From Ottowia flava (lineage in GTDB: Bacteria > Pseudomonadota > Gammaproteobacteria > Burkholderiales > Burkholderiaceae_C), in the NCBI RefSeq assembly GCF_008017535.1, contig NZ_VRUA01000014.1:31197-95196 (forward strand): 64,000 bases of DNA, written 5' to 3'. Shown here piece after piece: positions 17,531-26,199 of this stretch. The stretch's first letter is position 1. Every line of letters begins with the position of its first letter. Position numbers and translations under genes: made by a program. The notes under the pieces were generated by a model. That model saw only the letters and a program-made list of their open reading frames with translations, did not search any database and was not told where the DNA came from.

Positions 17531-17881
17531 ATGAGCACCGTCACGATCTACCACAACCCCAGGTGCAGCACCTCGCGCAACGCGCTGGCATTGCTGCGCG
17601 AAAAGGGCATCGAGCCCACCGTCATCGAGTACCTGAAGACGCCGCCCAGCCGCGATGAACTGAAGCGCATCGCCAATGCCACGGGCGAGCCGTTGCGCGC
17701 GCTGGTGCGCACCAAGCAGGCGGAATACACCGAGCAAGGGCTGGACGACCCCGCGCTGACGGACGACCAGCTGATCGACGCGATGCTGGCCACGCCGGTG
17801 CTGATCAACCGCCCGATCGTGGTGACGCCCAAGGGCGCGCGGCTGGGCCGGCCGCTGGAGCGCATACTCGAAGTCGTCTGA
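17531..17881 (+). CDS. arsC: Glutaredoxin-dependent arsenate reductase
   Basis: The 116-residue thioredoxin-fold protein has the catalytic Cys in HNPRCSTSRNAL (residue 12), the substrate Arg region TPPSRDELKRI, and LVRTKQAEY and ATPVLINRPIVV typical of ArsC. It reduces arsenate to arsenite using glutathione and glutaredoxin. No arsB, acr3 or arsR is adjacent, so it may act alone or be a housekeeping ArsC-like protein. A run-of-the-mill ATG at 17531 gives the standard family length. Confidence 0.9.
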   Translation: MSTVTIYHNPRCSTSRNALALLREKGIEPTVIEYLKTPPSRDELKRIANATGEPLRALVRTKQAEYTEQGLDDPALTDDQLIDAMLATPVLINRPIVVTPKGARLGRPLERILEVV

Positions 17882-17982
17882 CGGCCCGCACCGCGCGGAC
17901 GGTGCTTGCGGCACTGGGCGGTGCGCGCACTTTCGGTGGGCGGCCGAGCATTGGTCTCCACCGCCCATCCGATCCATGATTT

Positions 17983-18042
17983 ATTAGAGTTTTTGGCCTG
18001 CAGCCCTACAACCACCTGCGCAAGCAGCTATCTTTTTTGATG
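17983..18042 (-). repeat. Interspersed repeat family A, copy 4
   Basis: On the minus strand it reads AAGATAGCTGCTTGCGCAGG and then TGGTTGTAGGGCT with an AT-rich tail. It fills the gap between arsC and the chromate transporter and ends 8 bases before the GTG start of the latter, so it probably supplies part of that gene's leader. Confidence 0.75.
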
Positions 18043-18049
18043 CCTCTGC

Positions 18050-18781
18050 GTGACACGCTCTGACGCCACCGACCACACTGCACTTCTGAACGCGCCACGT
18101 TCGCGCGGCGATCTGTTCTGGTCCTTCACCTGGCTGGCGCTGCAGGGCTTTGGCGGTGTGCTGGCGGTGGTGCAGCGCGAGCTGGTCGAGAAAAAGCGCT
18201 GGATGACGCGCGAGCAGTTCATCGAAGACTGGGCGGTGGCGCAGATCATGCCCGGCCCCAACGTGGTCAACCTGTCGATGATGATCGGCGACCGCTACTT
18301 CGGTCTGTCGGGCGCGCTGGTGGCGCTGACCGGCATGCTGCTGCTGCCCACGCTGGTGGTGCTGGCGCTGGCGATCGGCTTTGCCAGCGTGGCCGAGTAC
18401 GACGTTGCCCAGCGCGCGCTGCGCGGCATGGGCGCGGTGGCCGCCGGGCTGGTGATCGCCACCGGCATCAAGCTGATGGGCGCGCTGCGCAACAGCGTGA
18501 TGGGCCTGCCCGCCTGCGTGGCGCTGGGGGTCGCCGCCTTCGTCGCCATCGCCCTGCTGCGCTGGCCGCTGGGCTGGGTGCTGCCGGCCGTGGGCGGCGC
18601 AGGCTGCGTCTGGGCCTGGATCTGCCTGGGCCGCGCGCACCGGCTGACCGCCGTGGTGGCCCCCGCCACCGCGGCAGCGGCCGCACTGACCCACCCACCT
18701 GACGGTGTGCCTGAGCCGGAGGCGTCCGAGCCGGCCGCCGCCCTGACCGACGCCGATTCCGGCCAGGCGCCCACGCCATGA
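18050..18781 (+). CDS. chrA: Chromate transporter, N-terminal-half subunit
   Basis: The 243-residue membrane protein has the CHR domain signature: FWSFTWLALQGFGGVLAVVQRELVEKKRWM, then FIEDWAVAQIMPGPNVVNLSMMIG. It has about five to six membrane segments and a disordered Ala/Pro-rich C-terminus. Short-chain CHR proteins work as pairs of antiparallel half-transporters to export chromate. The start is GTG. The stop overlaps the next gene's ATG as ATGA, which strongly implies co-translation of the two halves. Confidence 0.86.
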   Translation: MTRSDATDHTALLNAPRSRGDLFWSFTWLALQGFGGVLAVVQRELVEKKRWMTREQFIEDWAVAQIMPGPNVVNLSMMIGDRYFGLSGALVALTGMLLLPTLVVLALAIGFASVAEYDVAQRALRGMGAVAAGLVIATGIKLMGALRNSVMGLPACVALGVAAFVAIALLRWPLGWVLPAVGGAGCVWAWICLGRAHRLTAVVAPATAAAAALTHPPDGVPEPEASEPAAALTDADSGQAPTP

Positions 18782-19371
18782 TCGACCTGTCTGCCGCCGA
18801 CTGGCTGGCCCTGTTCGGGCACTTTCTGTCGCTATCGCTGCTGGCGGTGGGCGGCGCCATCACCACCGCGCCCGACATGCACCGCTACCTGGTCGACCAG
18901 CGCCACTGGCTGAGCGACGACCAATTCACCTCGTCCATCGCCATCGCCCAAGCCGCGCCAGGGCCGAACGTGCTGTTCGTCGGCCTGATGGGCTGGAACG
19001 TCGGGCTCAACGCCGGTGGCGGCTCGGGCGCGGGCTGGCACGCGTACGCGCTGGGCTTGCTGGGGCTGGTGGTCGCCATGGTGGGCATTCTGCTGCCCTC
19101 GGGCGTGCTGACCTACACCGCCACGCGCTGGGCGCACCAGCACCGCGAGTTGCGCGCCGTGCGCGCCTTCAAGGCCGGCATGGCGCCCATCGTCGTCGCG
19201 CTGCTGATCGCCACCGGCTGGCTGCTGACGGCAGCGCAGAACCAGCCGGCGCGCGACTGGCCGCTATGGGCGCTGACGGCCGTCTCGGCGCTGATCGTCT
19301 GGCGCACCAAGGTCCACCTGCTGTGGCTGATCGGCGCCGGCGCCGTGCTGGGGATGCTGGGGCTGGTGTAG
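18778..19371 (+). CDS. chrA: Chromate transporter, C-terminal-half subunit
   Basis: The 197-residue protein is a second CHR domain: FLSLSLLAVGGAITTAPDM, then DDQFTSSIAIAQAAPGPNVLFVGLMGWNVG, with about five to six membrane segments. It is the partner of the upstream half and starts within its stop codon. Together they equal one full-length ChrA. No ChrB regulator lies nearby. Confidence 0.86.
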   Translation: MIDLSAADWLALFGHFLSLSLLAVGGAITTAPDMHRYLVDQRHWLSDDQFTSSIAIAQAAPGPNVLFVGLMGWNVGLNAGGGSGAGWHAYALGLLGLVVAMVGILLPSGVLTYTATRWAHQHRELRAVRAFKAGMAPIVVALLIATGWLLTAAQNQPARDWPLWALTAVSALIVWRTKVHLLWLIGAGAVLGMLGLV

Positions 19372-19409
19372 CGCCCGCAGCCAGCCGCGTACCCGGTGGG
19401 GCGCGTGGC

Positions 19410-20177
<768 letters not shown>

Positions 20178-20294
20178 GGCGGCAGCTTAGCCTGCCGTGG
20201 TGCAAGCCCACGTGGGCCCTATCGACCGGAGCACGCCGCTCAGAGCGCCCCAGGGTTCAGCGGCTTGCAGCCTCGCGGCGCGCCGCGAGAAAAG

Positions 20295-21674
20295 CTACTT
20301 CGCGGCAGGAGCCAACAAGGCACCGACCGCCTCCGCTGTGCGCGCTGCTGCGCCCCGGTGGGCAGCGGCGAAGGCCACGCCCGCGTCCTGCATGGCGTTG
20401 CGCGCCGCATTGTCGGCCAGCAGGTCACAGGCCGCGGCCACGCCGGCTGCCATGTCCGGCACGCGGCGCGCGGCGCCGGCGGCTTCGGCCAGCTCGCCCG
20501 CCTGGGCGAAGTTGAAGGTGTGCGGGCCCATCAGCACCGGGCAGCCGCAGGCGGCGGCTTCGATCAGGTTCTGGCCGCCCAGGGGGGCGAAGCTGCCGCC
20601 CAAGAGCGCGACGTCGGCCAGGCTGTAGTACAGCGCCATCTCGCCCAGGCTGTCGCCGATCCAGACATCGGCCTGCGCCGCGTCGGCCGGCGGCGTGTCG
20701 CCCCAGGCGCTGCGGCGCGCCACGCGCCAGCCTTGCGCGGTGGCCAGCGCCGCGACTTCGTCAAAGCGTTGCGGGTGGCGCGGAACGATGAGCCACAGCG
20801 GCGCGGGCGCAGCGCCCGCAGGCACAGCGCTGCTCACACGGTCTTGAACACCCGCTTCAACTCCTGATTTGGTAGCTGCCTGCGCAGGTGGCTGTGGCGC
20901 TGGCGACCGAATGCACTCTAAAAACAGCGTTTCCTCACCTTCGCGCGCGCTGGCCAGCATGACGACCGGGCGACCGAGCAGATTGCGCCACGCGCGGCCC
21001 TGTGCCAGCTGGGCCGGGTCGGGCGTGGCGTCGAACTTCAGGTTGCCCAGCACCGTGACTTGGCGTGCGCCGGCGCGGCGCAGGCGATCGGCGTCGGCTT
21101 CGGTCTGCGCCCACACGGCGCGCAACGCGGCGTAGGCGGGGCGCATCAGCCAGCCTGCGCGTTCGGCCCCGCGCAGCGACTTGGCCGACAGGCGCGCGTT
21201 GGCCAGCGCCAGTGGCACGCCTTGCGTGGCGCATTCGGCGTTCAGGTTGGGCCAGATCTCGGTTTCCATCAACACGCCGACGTCGGGGCGGAAGTGGCGC
21301 AGAAAACCCCGCACCGCACCGCGCGTGTCCCACGGCTGCCAGACCTGCGCGTCGCCCGGCTGCAGCAGCGCGCGCCCTTCGGCCCGGCCGGTGGCGGTGC
21401 CGTGCGTCAGCAGCAGGCGCATGCCGGGCAGGCGCTGGCGCAGCGCCTTCAGCAAGATCGCGGCGGCGCGCGTTTCACCCAACGACACGGCGTGGATCCA
21501 CACCAGCGGCCGGCCCGCGGTGGCATCGGCATCGGGCCGCGCAACGGTGTAGTGGCCAAAGCGCTCATCGACCGCTTCGAGGTAGCCCGGCTCGGCCGCG
21601 CCGCGGCGGCGCAGCTTGCGGCGCAGCAGGGGTTGGGCCGCCCACATCAGGGCGCTGTAAAGGGTGCGGACCAT
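20295..21674 (-). CDS. waaA: 3-deoxy-D-manno-octulosonic acid (Kdo) transferase
   Basis: WaaA adds Kdo from CMP-Kdo to lipid A precursor at the inner membrane. The 459-residue protein has an N-terminal membrane anchor, VWIHAVSLGETRAA near residue 55, METEIWPNL near 137, and the donor-site ALLGGSFAPLGGQNLIEAAACGCPVLMGPH near 370. An insert around residues 255-290 (IRSPAPQPPAQAATKSGVEA) corresponds to repeat copy 5 read in frame, so the protein is longer than the usual 420-430 residues. Confidence 0.93.
   Translation of the reverse strand: MVRTLYSALMWAAQPLLRRKLRRRGAAEPGYLEAVDERFGHYTVARPDADATAGRPLVWIHAVSLGETRAAAILLKALRQRLPGMRLLLTHGTATGRAEGRALLQPGDAQVWQPWDTRGAVRGFLRHFRPDVGVLMETEIWPNLNAECATQGVPLALANARLSAKSLRGAERAGWLMRPAYAALRAVWAQTEADADRLRRAGARQVTVLGNLKFDATPDPAQLAQGRAWRNLLGRPVVMLASAREGEETLFLECIRSPAPQPPAQAATKSGVEAGVQDRVSSAVPAGAAPAPLWLIVPRHPQRFDEVAALATAQGWRVARRSAWGDTPPADAAQADVWIGDSLGEMALYYSLADVALLGGSFAPLGGQNLIEAAACGCPVLMGPHTFNFAQAGELAEAAGAARRVPDMAAGVAAACDLLADNAARNAMQDAGVAFAAAHRGAAARTAEAVGALLAPAAK
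20858..20925 (+). repeat. Interspersed repeat family A, copy 5 (inside waaA)
   Basis: The plus strand shows TGATTTGGTAGCTGCCTGCG followed by CAGGTGGCTGTGGCGCTGG, the family core. It lies antisense within waaA, keeps the frame, and encodes a Pro/Gln/Ala-rich loop between two conserved blocks of the enzyme. Confidence 0.72.
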
Positions 21675-21713
21675 GGTGGCGGGGCGCGCTGTGGATCAGG
21701 CGAGGTGGCGCAG

Positions 21714-21776
21714 TGCTACTAACTTTGTAGCCGTCCGCGTAGATGACTGTAGGGCCAGAGACCGATTTCTTTTCAA
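21714..21776 (+). repeat. Interspersed repeat family A, copy 6
   Basis: A diverged copy (GTAGCCGTCCGCG core, then GACTGTAGGGCCAGAGACCG) occupies the gap between waaA and the phosphomannomutase gene. It holds no gene. Confidence 0.68.
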
Positions 21777-21813
21777 GATCAGCACCCGAACCCCGCCAAG
21801 ACGACGAAGCGCG

Positions 21814-23280
21814 TCAATGCGCCGACGCGCCCAGCTGCGCATCGGGTTTCACGCGGCGCAGCAGGGCCAGCATGTCGGCTTCGATGCGTTGCAGCGCCTC
21901 GGGCGTGTGGCCTTCGAAGCGGAGGACGAGCACCGGCGTGGTGTTGCTGGCGCGGACCAGACCGAAGCCATCCGGCCAGTCGACGCGCACGCCGTCGATC
22001 ACGTTGACAACAGGGGCCCCCACGCTCCCCGCTGCGCGTGGTTCGCTGCCCCCCAAGGGGGCGCTCGCGGCCTGGCACGGCCCGGCGCCGCTCGGCTCGG
22101 CGAAATAGGACGGCGCCAGCGCCTGCAACTCGGCCGCCAGGCGGTGCGGCTCGCCTTCGGCGCAGGCGACGTTCAGCTCGGGCGTGTTGTGGCTGGTGGG
22201 CAGGGCGTTGAGCAGCGCGCTGGGGTCGGCCACGCGGCTGACGATTTCCAGCAGGCGGCAGCCGGCGTAGGTGCCGTCGTCAAAGCCGTACCAGCGCTCC
22301 TTGAAGAAGATGTGGCCGCTCATCTCGCCGCCCAGCGGCGCGTCGACTTCCTTCATGCGCGCCTTGACCAGCGAATGGCCGGTCTTGAACATCTCCGGCA
22401 CGCCGCCCGCGGCCGTGATGGCGGGCGCCAGGCGCTGTGAACATTTCACGTCAAACACGATGGTGCCGCCGGGCGCGCGGCTGAGCACGTCCTGCGCGAA
22501 CAGCATCATCTGGCGGTCGGGGTAGATCGTCTGGCCGTCCTTGGTGACGATGCCCAGGCGGTCGCCGTCGCCGTCGAAGGCCAGGCCCAGCTCGGCGTCG
22601 GTGGTCTGCAGCGCACGGATCACGTCGCGCAGGTTGTCGGGCTTGCTGGGGTCGGGGTGGTGGTTGGGGAAGTTGCCGTCGACCTCGGTGAACAGCTCGG
22701 TCACCTCGCAGCCGAGCGCGCGGAAGATGCCCGGCGCGCTGGCGCCGGCCACGCCGTTGCCGCAGTCGACCACGATCTTCATCGGGCGGGCCAGTTGGAT
22801 GTCGCTGGTGATGCGTTCGACATACGCCGGCTGCACGTCGTGCTGGCGCAGGCTGCCGCCGGGCTGGCGCTGCCAGGTTTCGGCTTCGATCATCTGGCGC
22901 AGCTTTTGGATGTCGTCGCCGTAGATGGCGCGGCCGGCCAACACCATCTTGAAGCCGTTGTCGTCGCGCGGGTTGTGGCTGCCGGTGACCTGGATGCCGG
23001 TGCGGCACAGCGTGCTGGCGGCAAAGTACAGCATCGGCGTGGTGACCATGCCGATGTCGATGACTTCCACACCCGCCGCGACCAGGCCACGCATCAGCGC
23101 GCTGCTGAGCGCGGGGCCGGACAAACGCCCGTCGCGGCCGACGGCCACGGTGCGCTCGCCCGCCGCCAACGCCTGGGTGCCAAACGCCAGGCCCAGCGCT
23201 TCGGCCAGCGGCTCGGTCAGCGTGGTGGGCGTGGTGCCGCGGATGTCGTAGGCCTTGAAGATGGCAGGTGTGAGGTGCAT
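21814..23280 (-). CDS. Phosphomannomutase/phosphoglucomutase (AlgC type)
   Basis: The 488-residue alpha-D-phosphohexomutase has the phosphoserine loop TGSHNPRDDNGFK near residue 102, the Mg site AFDGDGDRLG near 235, GEMSGHIFFKER near 315 and the phosphate-binding RASNTTPVLVLRFE near the end. It interconverts mannose or glucose 1- and 6-phosphates for exopolysaccharide and LPS sugars. The ATG at 23280 begins the conserved sequence. Near residue 400 an extra stretch of about 25-30 residues (EPSGAGPCQAASAPLGG) interrupts the fourth domain and is encoded by a palindromic repeat. Confidence 0.93.
   Translation of the reverse strand: MHLTPAIFKAYDIRGTTPTTLTEPLAEALGLAFGTQALAAGERTVAVGRDGRLSGPALSSALMRGLVAAGVEVIDIGMVTTPMLYFAASTLCRTGIQVTGSHNPRDDNGFKMVLAGRAIYGDDIQKLRQMIEAETWQRQPGGSLRQHDVQPAYVERITSDIQLARPMKIVVDCGNGVAGASAPGIFRALGCEVTELFTEVDGNFPNHHPDPSKPDNLRDVIRALQTTDAELGLAFDGDGDRLGIVTKDGQTIYPDRQMMLFAQDVLSRAPGGTIVFDVKCSQRLAPAITAAGGVPEMFKTGHSLVKARMKEVDAPLGGEMSGHIFFKERWYGFDDGTYAGCRLLEIVSRVADPSALLNALPTSHNTPELNVACAEGEPHRLAAELQALAPSYFAEPSGAGPCQAASAPLGGSEPRAAGSVGAPVVNVIDGVRVDWPDGFGLVRASNTTPVLVLRFEGHTPEALQRIEADMLALLRRVKPDAQLGASAH
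22014..22095. repeat. Palindromic GC-rich element inside the phosphomannomutase gene
   Basis: The segment runs from GGGGCCCCCACGCTCCCCGC through CTGCCCCCCAAGGGGGCGCT to GGCACGGCCCGGCGCCG. The centre CCCCCAAGGGGG is self-complementary. The arrangement resembles an abundant intergenic element I associate with Comamonadaceae genomes (recollection, not searched). Here it sits in a coding frame without disrupting it. Confidence 0.65.
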
Positions 23281-23305
23281 GGGACGACATTGTAGGCAGG
23301 CCAAA

Positions 23306-23370
23306 TGCTATTAAATCGGGAGCTTTCTGCGCTGGTGGTTGTAGGGCCAGGGGTCAAAAACGCCGAAAAT
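23306..23370 (+). repeat. Interspersed repeat family A, copy 7
   Basis: The copy reads TGCTATTAAATCGGGAGCTT, then CTGCGCTGGTGGTTGTAGGG and an A-rich tail. It lies in the divergent gap of about 200 bases between the mutase and EamA genes, which holds nothing else I can name. Confidence 0.72.
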
Positions 23371-23485
23371 CCTAAGAACAGGCGAGCGTGCGCCCCCTGC
23401 TGCGCCGCAGCAAGCCCCAGGGCATCAATCTGCTTCGCAAGTTTCATGAATCGCGCCGGCCACAGCACGCCTGCCACGGCGATAC

Positions 23486-24439
23486 TTGCGGGCTGCCCAT
23501 GACCACCTCGACCGCCCCCCCCCAACGGCCACCGCGGCCAGCCCCGCCGACGCCGCGCTGACCCCGCGCATCGCCACGGAGTTCCTGCTGCTGGCGGCGG
23601 CCTGGGGCGCGTCGTTCCTCTTCATGCGCCAGGCGGCGCTGGAGTTCGGGCCGCTGCCCACGGCCGCGCTGCGCGTCACCATCGCCGCGCTGGCGCTGCT
23701 GCCGCTGATGCTGGCGCGCGGGCTGGGCCCGTCGCTGCGCCAGCACTGGCGGCCGGTGTTCGTCTGCGGGCTGCTGAATTCGGGGATTCCATTCGCGCTG
23801 TACAGCTTCGCGCTGCTGCACATCAGCACCGGCGTGTCGGCCATCCTGAACGCCACCGTGCCGCTGTTCGGCGCGCTGGTCGCGTGGGCCTGGCTGGGCC
23901 ACCGGCCGGGCGCGTCGCGCGCCATCGGGCTGGCGCTGGGCTTCATCGGTGTGGCGCTGCTGGCCTGGGACAAGGTCGGCATGAAAAGCGGCGCCAGCGC
24001 CACCTGGGCCGCGCTGGCGGTGCTGGCCTGTCTGGGCGCGACGCTGTGCTATGCCGTCGCCGCCAGCTACACGCAGCGCTTTTTGACCGGCCTGCCGCCC
24101 TTGATGACGGCCACCGGCAGCCAGATCGGCGCCGCGCTGGGGCTGGCCCTGCCGGCCATCTGGCTGTGGCCGGCGCAAATGCCCAGCGCCAAGGCCTGGG
24201 GCGCGCTGCTGGCGCTGGGCGTGCTGTGCACCAGCGTGGCCTACGTGCTGTACTTCAAGCTGATCGAGCAGATCGGCCCGGCGCGCGCGCTGACGGTGAC
24301 GTTTGCGGTGCCGGTGTTCGCGGTGCTCTACGGCGCCACGCTGCTGGGCGAAGCGGTCACGCCCTGGATGCTGGGCTGCGGCGCCATTGTGCTGTGCGGC
24401 ACGGCGCTGGCCACAGGACTCGTCAAGCTCCGGATTTAG
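23486..24439 (+). CDS. EamA/DMT family transporter, start interrupted by a C9 tract
   Basis: The protein has two EamA repeats with ten predicted membrane segments (FLLLAAAWGASFLFMRQAALEFG at the first). DMT exporters move metabolites or amino acids; the substrate is unknown. The open frame can begin only at TTG 23486, which lacks a good Shine-Dalgarno. The natural ATG at 23499 is out of frame: it reads MTTSTAPP and then a run of nine C (23515-23523). Ten C would put it in frame and give a normal N-terminus. Either the gene is phase-variable, or the tract length is a sequencing error, or TTG is used. Confidence 0.82.
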   Translation: MRAAHDHLDRPPPTATAASPADAALTPRIATEFLLLAAAWGASFLFMRQAALEFGPLPTAALRVTIAALALLPLMLARGLGPSLRQHWRPVFVCGLLNSGIPFALYSFALLHISTGVSAILNATVPLFGALVAWAWLGHRPGASRAIGLALGFIGVALLAWDKVGMKSGASATWAALAVLACLGATLCYAVAASYTQRFLTGLPPLMTATGSQIGAALGLALPAIWLWPAQMPSAKAWGALLALGVLCTSVAYVLYFKLIEQIGPARALTVTFAVPVFAVLYGATLLGEAVTPWMLGCGAIVLCGTALATGLVKLRI

Positions 24440-25076
24440 GAGCTGACTGCGCAGGTACGGCGGGCGTGGCGAGCATTCTTTCCACGTAGCGGGCGATCAT
24501 GTCGATCTCCAGATTGACGTTCACGCCCGGCGCCAACACGTGCAGCGCGGTGTTCTGCACGGTGTGCGGAATCAGGTTGATGCTGAACTCGCAACCCTCG
24601 GCCTGGTCGACCACGCGGTTCACCGTCAGGCTCACGCCGTTGACCGTGATCGAGCCCTTGTAGGCTAGAAAGCGCGCCAGTTCGCGCGGCGCCAGCACGC
24701 GCAGTTCCCAGCTTTCGCCCACGGGAGCAAAGTGGGTCACCACGCCCATGCCGTCCACGTGGCCGGACACGATGTGCCCGCCCAGGCGGTCGTGCGCACG
24801 CAAGGCCTTTTCCAGATTGACGGGGCCTGGCCGGTCCAACCCGGCGGTGCGCGCCAGCGATTCGGCTGAGATGTCGATGGCAAAGCGGCCAGAGGGCGCA
24901 TCGATATCCACGGCCGTCATGCAAGCGCCGTTCAGCGCGATGCTGTCGCCCAGGCCCACATCGTCCAGGTAGCCGGCCGGCGTCTCCAGGTGCAGGCGCA
25001 GCCCATGCGCCGCGGTGGCGCCGAGCGGCTGCACCTCGGCGATCTTGCCCATGGCGGTAACGATTCCGGTGAACAT
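24423..25076 (-). CDS. ribE: Riboflavin synthase, alpha chain
   Basis: The enzyme dismutates two 6,7-dimethyl-8-ribityllumazine molecules into riboflavin. The 217-residue protein begins MFTGIVTAMGKI, the hallmark start, and contains two lumazine-binding repeats: SIALNGACMTAV with HIVSGHVDGMG, and ITVNGVSLTVNRV with LIPHTVQNTAL. A GGAGG Shine-Dalgarno precedes the ATG at 25076. The short leader holds no obvious FMN riboswitch. Its stop lies within a repeat shared with the convergent transporter gene. Confidence 0.95.
   Translation of the reverse strand: MFTGIVTAMGKIAEVQPLGATAAHGLRLHLETPAGYLDDVGLGDSIALNGACMTAVDIDAPSGRFAIDISAESLARTAGLDRPGPVNLEKALRAHDRLGGHIVSGHVDGMGVVTHFAPVGESWELRVLAPRELARFLAYKGSITVNGVSLTVNRVVDQAEGCEFSINLIPHTVQNTALHVLAPGVNVNLEIDMIARYVERMLATPAVPAQSAPKSGA
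24425..24460 (+). repeat. Interspersed repeat family A, copy 8 (partial, at two convergent gene ends)
   Basis: The sequence AGCTCCGGATTTAGGAGCTG then ACTGCGCAGG matches the family's left half. It contains the TAG stop of the EamA gene (24437-24439) and the TGA stop and last codons of ribE on the other strand. Confidence 0.62.
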
Positions 25077-25131
25077 CGCGCAATCCTCCAACAGTGGCCC
25101 GCACAAGGCGGTAGGACGAAGCCACAAAGAC

Positions 25132-25164
25132 AAAAGCCCCGCAAATCGATGTTTGCGAGGCTTT
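25132..25164 (-). terminator. Hairpin downstream of tRNA-Arg
   Basis: A long stem (AAAGCCTCGCAAA against TTTGCGGGGCTTT, one mismatch) lies 14 bases past the tRNA on the minus strand and is followed by a short T-containing tract. It most likely ends the tRNA transcript ahead of ribE. Confidence 0.75.
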
Positions 25165-25177
25165 GTCAGGCAGAAAA

Positions 25178-25254
25178 TGGCGCGGCTGGCAGGATTCGAA
25201 CCCACGACCCCTTGGTTCGTAGCCAAGTACTCTATCCAACTGAGCTACAGCCGC
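25178..25254 (-). tRNA. tRNA-Arg (anticodon ACG)
   Basis: The 77-base gene folds as a standard cloverleaf. The acceptor stem is GCGGCTG/CAGCCGC, the D-loop has AGTTGGATAGAG, the anticodon arm is CTTGG-CTACGAA-CCAAG with anticodon ACG, and the T arm carries TTCGAAT. The CCA end is encoded at 25180..25178. Confidence 0.96.
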
Positions 25255-25364
25255 GCGAAGCCAGAAAGTATAACAGCAAAATTCAGCACTTCAGAAAGCT
25301 CTTTTGAAATTCTTGCGAGACCCAGGCGTCGCTTGTCGCTGCCCGCTTGGCTGGAACCACCAGT

Positions 25365-26159
25365 TCACTGCACGGGGAGGTCGAAATAGCGGTCAGGGAA
25401 GGGCTCGTCGCGCAGAGTGAAATGCCACCATTCCTCTGGCAGATTGCGCCAGCCGTGGCGTTCCATGAGTGTGCGCAACCAAAGGCGGTTGTGCCGCGCC
25501 GCAGTCCCCACCAACTGCGTTTCGGTGTGAGAGCGCTCATCGAACAAGTCGAACGGCGTTGCCATGTCGACCTCCCGCCCTGACACCAACGGGCCTTTCA
25601 ACACCTGCCCAGCCAAGGCCGCATTGACCACAACCAGACCCATGTCCACCGTGCTCGCACGACTGTGGCCGGAGCGCTCTGCGATGTAGCCGCGCGAGAA
25701 CAACTCGGTCTTGGGCACGCGCGGGTAGTACTCGGCCTTGGTGGTCTGATCGCCAAGGTCCTTGCCCCAGCGCACGAAATCGTCAACCGCGCGCTGCGGC
25801 CGGTAGCAGTCGAACACCTTCACGCGAAGGCCATGTTTTGCCGCGTCCCGCTGCACGTTGACCAGCGCTGCGGCGGCCGGTCGACTGAGCCAGCATCGGG
25901 GTGCTAGGTAGCCGGTAACGGGCTGCCCCATGAAGTTGCGCGCACCGTGGTAACGCATGTCCTGCTCAATAGCTGCAGTCAGCGTATCAAGCGCCACCAG
26001 CGTTTGCGCCTCAGCGCCGGCCGCATCCGCGCCTTGGCTCACCTCGTGAGCGCAACCGCCAATCGCAAGCCCTACCGTCAATACCATCAGCGCCGCGCAG
26101 ACACTGCGAACCCGCCCATGCTGCCCGATGATGGCCTGCACTCGTTCACTTGATCGCAT
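25365..26159 (-). CDS. VanX-like D-Ala-D-Ala dipeptidase, lipoprotein
   Basis: The 264-residue protein begins with a lipoprotein signal ending AIGGC (Cys about residue 36). The M15D peptidase core shows FDCYRPQRAVDDFVRW, the zinc ligands in SGHSRASTVDMGLV (SxHxxxxxxD) and the catalytic Glu with third ligand in EEWWHFTL. It should hydrolyse D-Ala-D-Ala in the periplasm, probably for wall turnover rather than vancomycin resistance, since no vanHA genes are present. It lies between tRNA-Arg and the DUF2939 gene, about 40 bases from the latter. Confidence 0.88.
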   Translation of the reverse strand: MRSSERVQAIIGQHGRVRSVCAALMVLTVGLAIGGCAHEVSQGADAAGAEAQTLVALDTLTAAIEQDMRYHGARNFMGQPVTGYLAPRCWLSRPAAAALVNVQRDAAKHGLRVKVFDCYRPQRAVDDFVRWGKDLGDQTTKAEYYPRVPKTELFSRGYIAERSGHSRASTVDMGLVVVNAALAGQVLKGPLVSGREVDMATPFDLFDERSHTETQLVGTAARHNRLWLRTLMERHGWRNLPEEWWHFTLRDEPFPDRYFDLPVQ

Positions 26160-26199
26160 GCGTGTCTCCTCGCAATGTGCGCTGCGCCCATCAGAATGG

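Noticed and set aside
25077..25131. FMN riboswitch upstream of ribE
   Set aside because: The leader is only about 55 bases to the tRNA terminator and lacks the riboswitch consensus.
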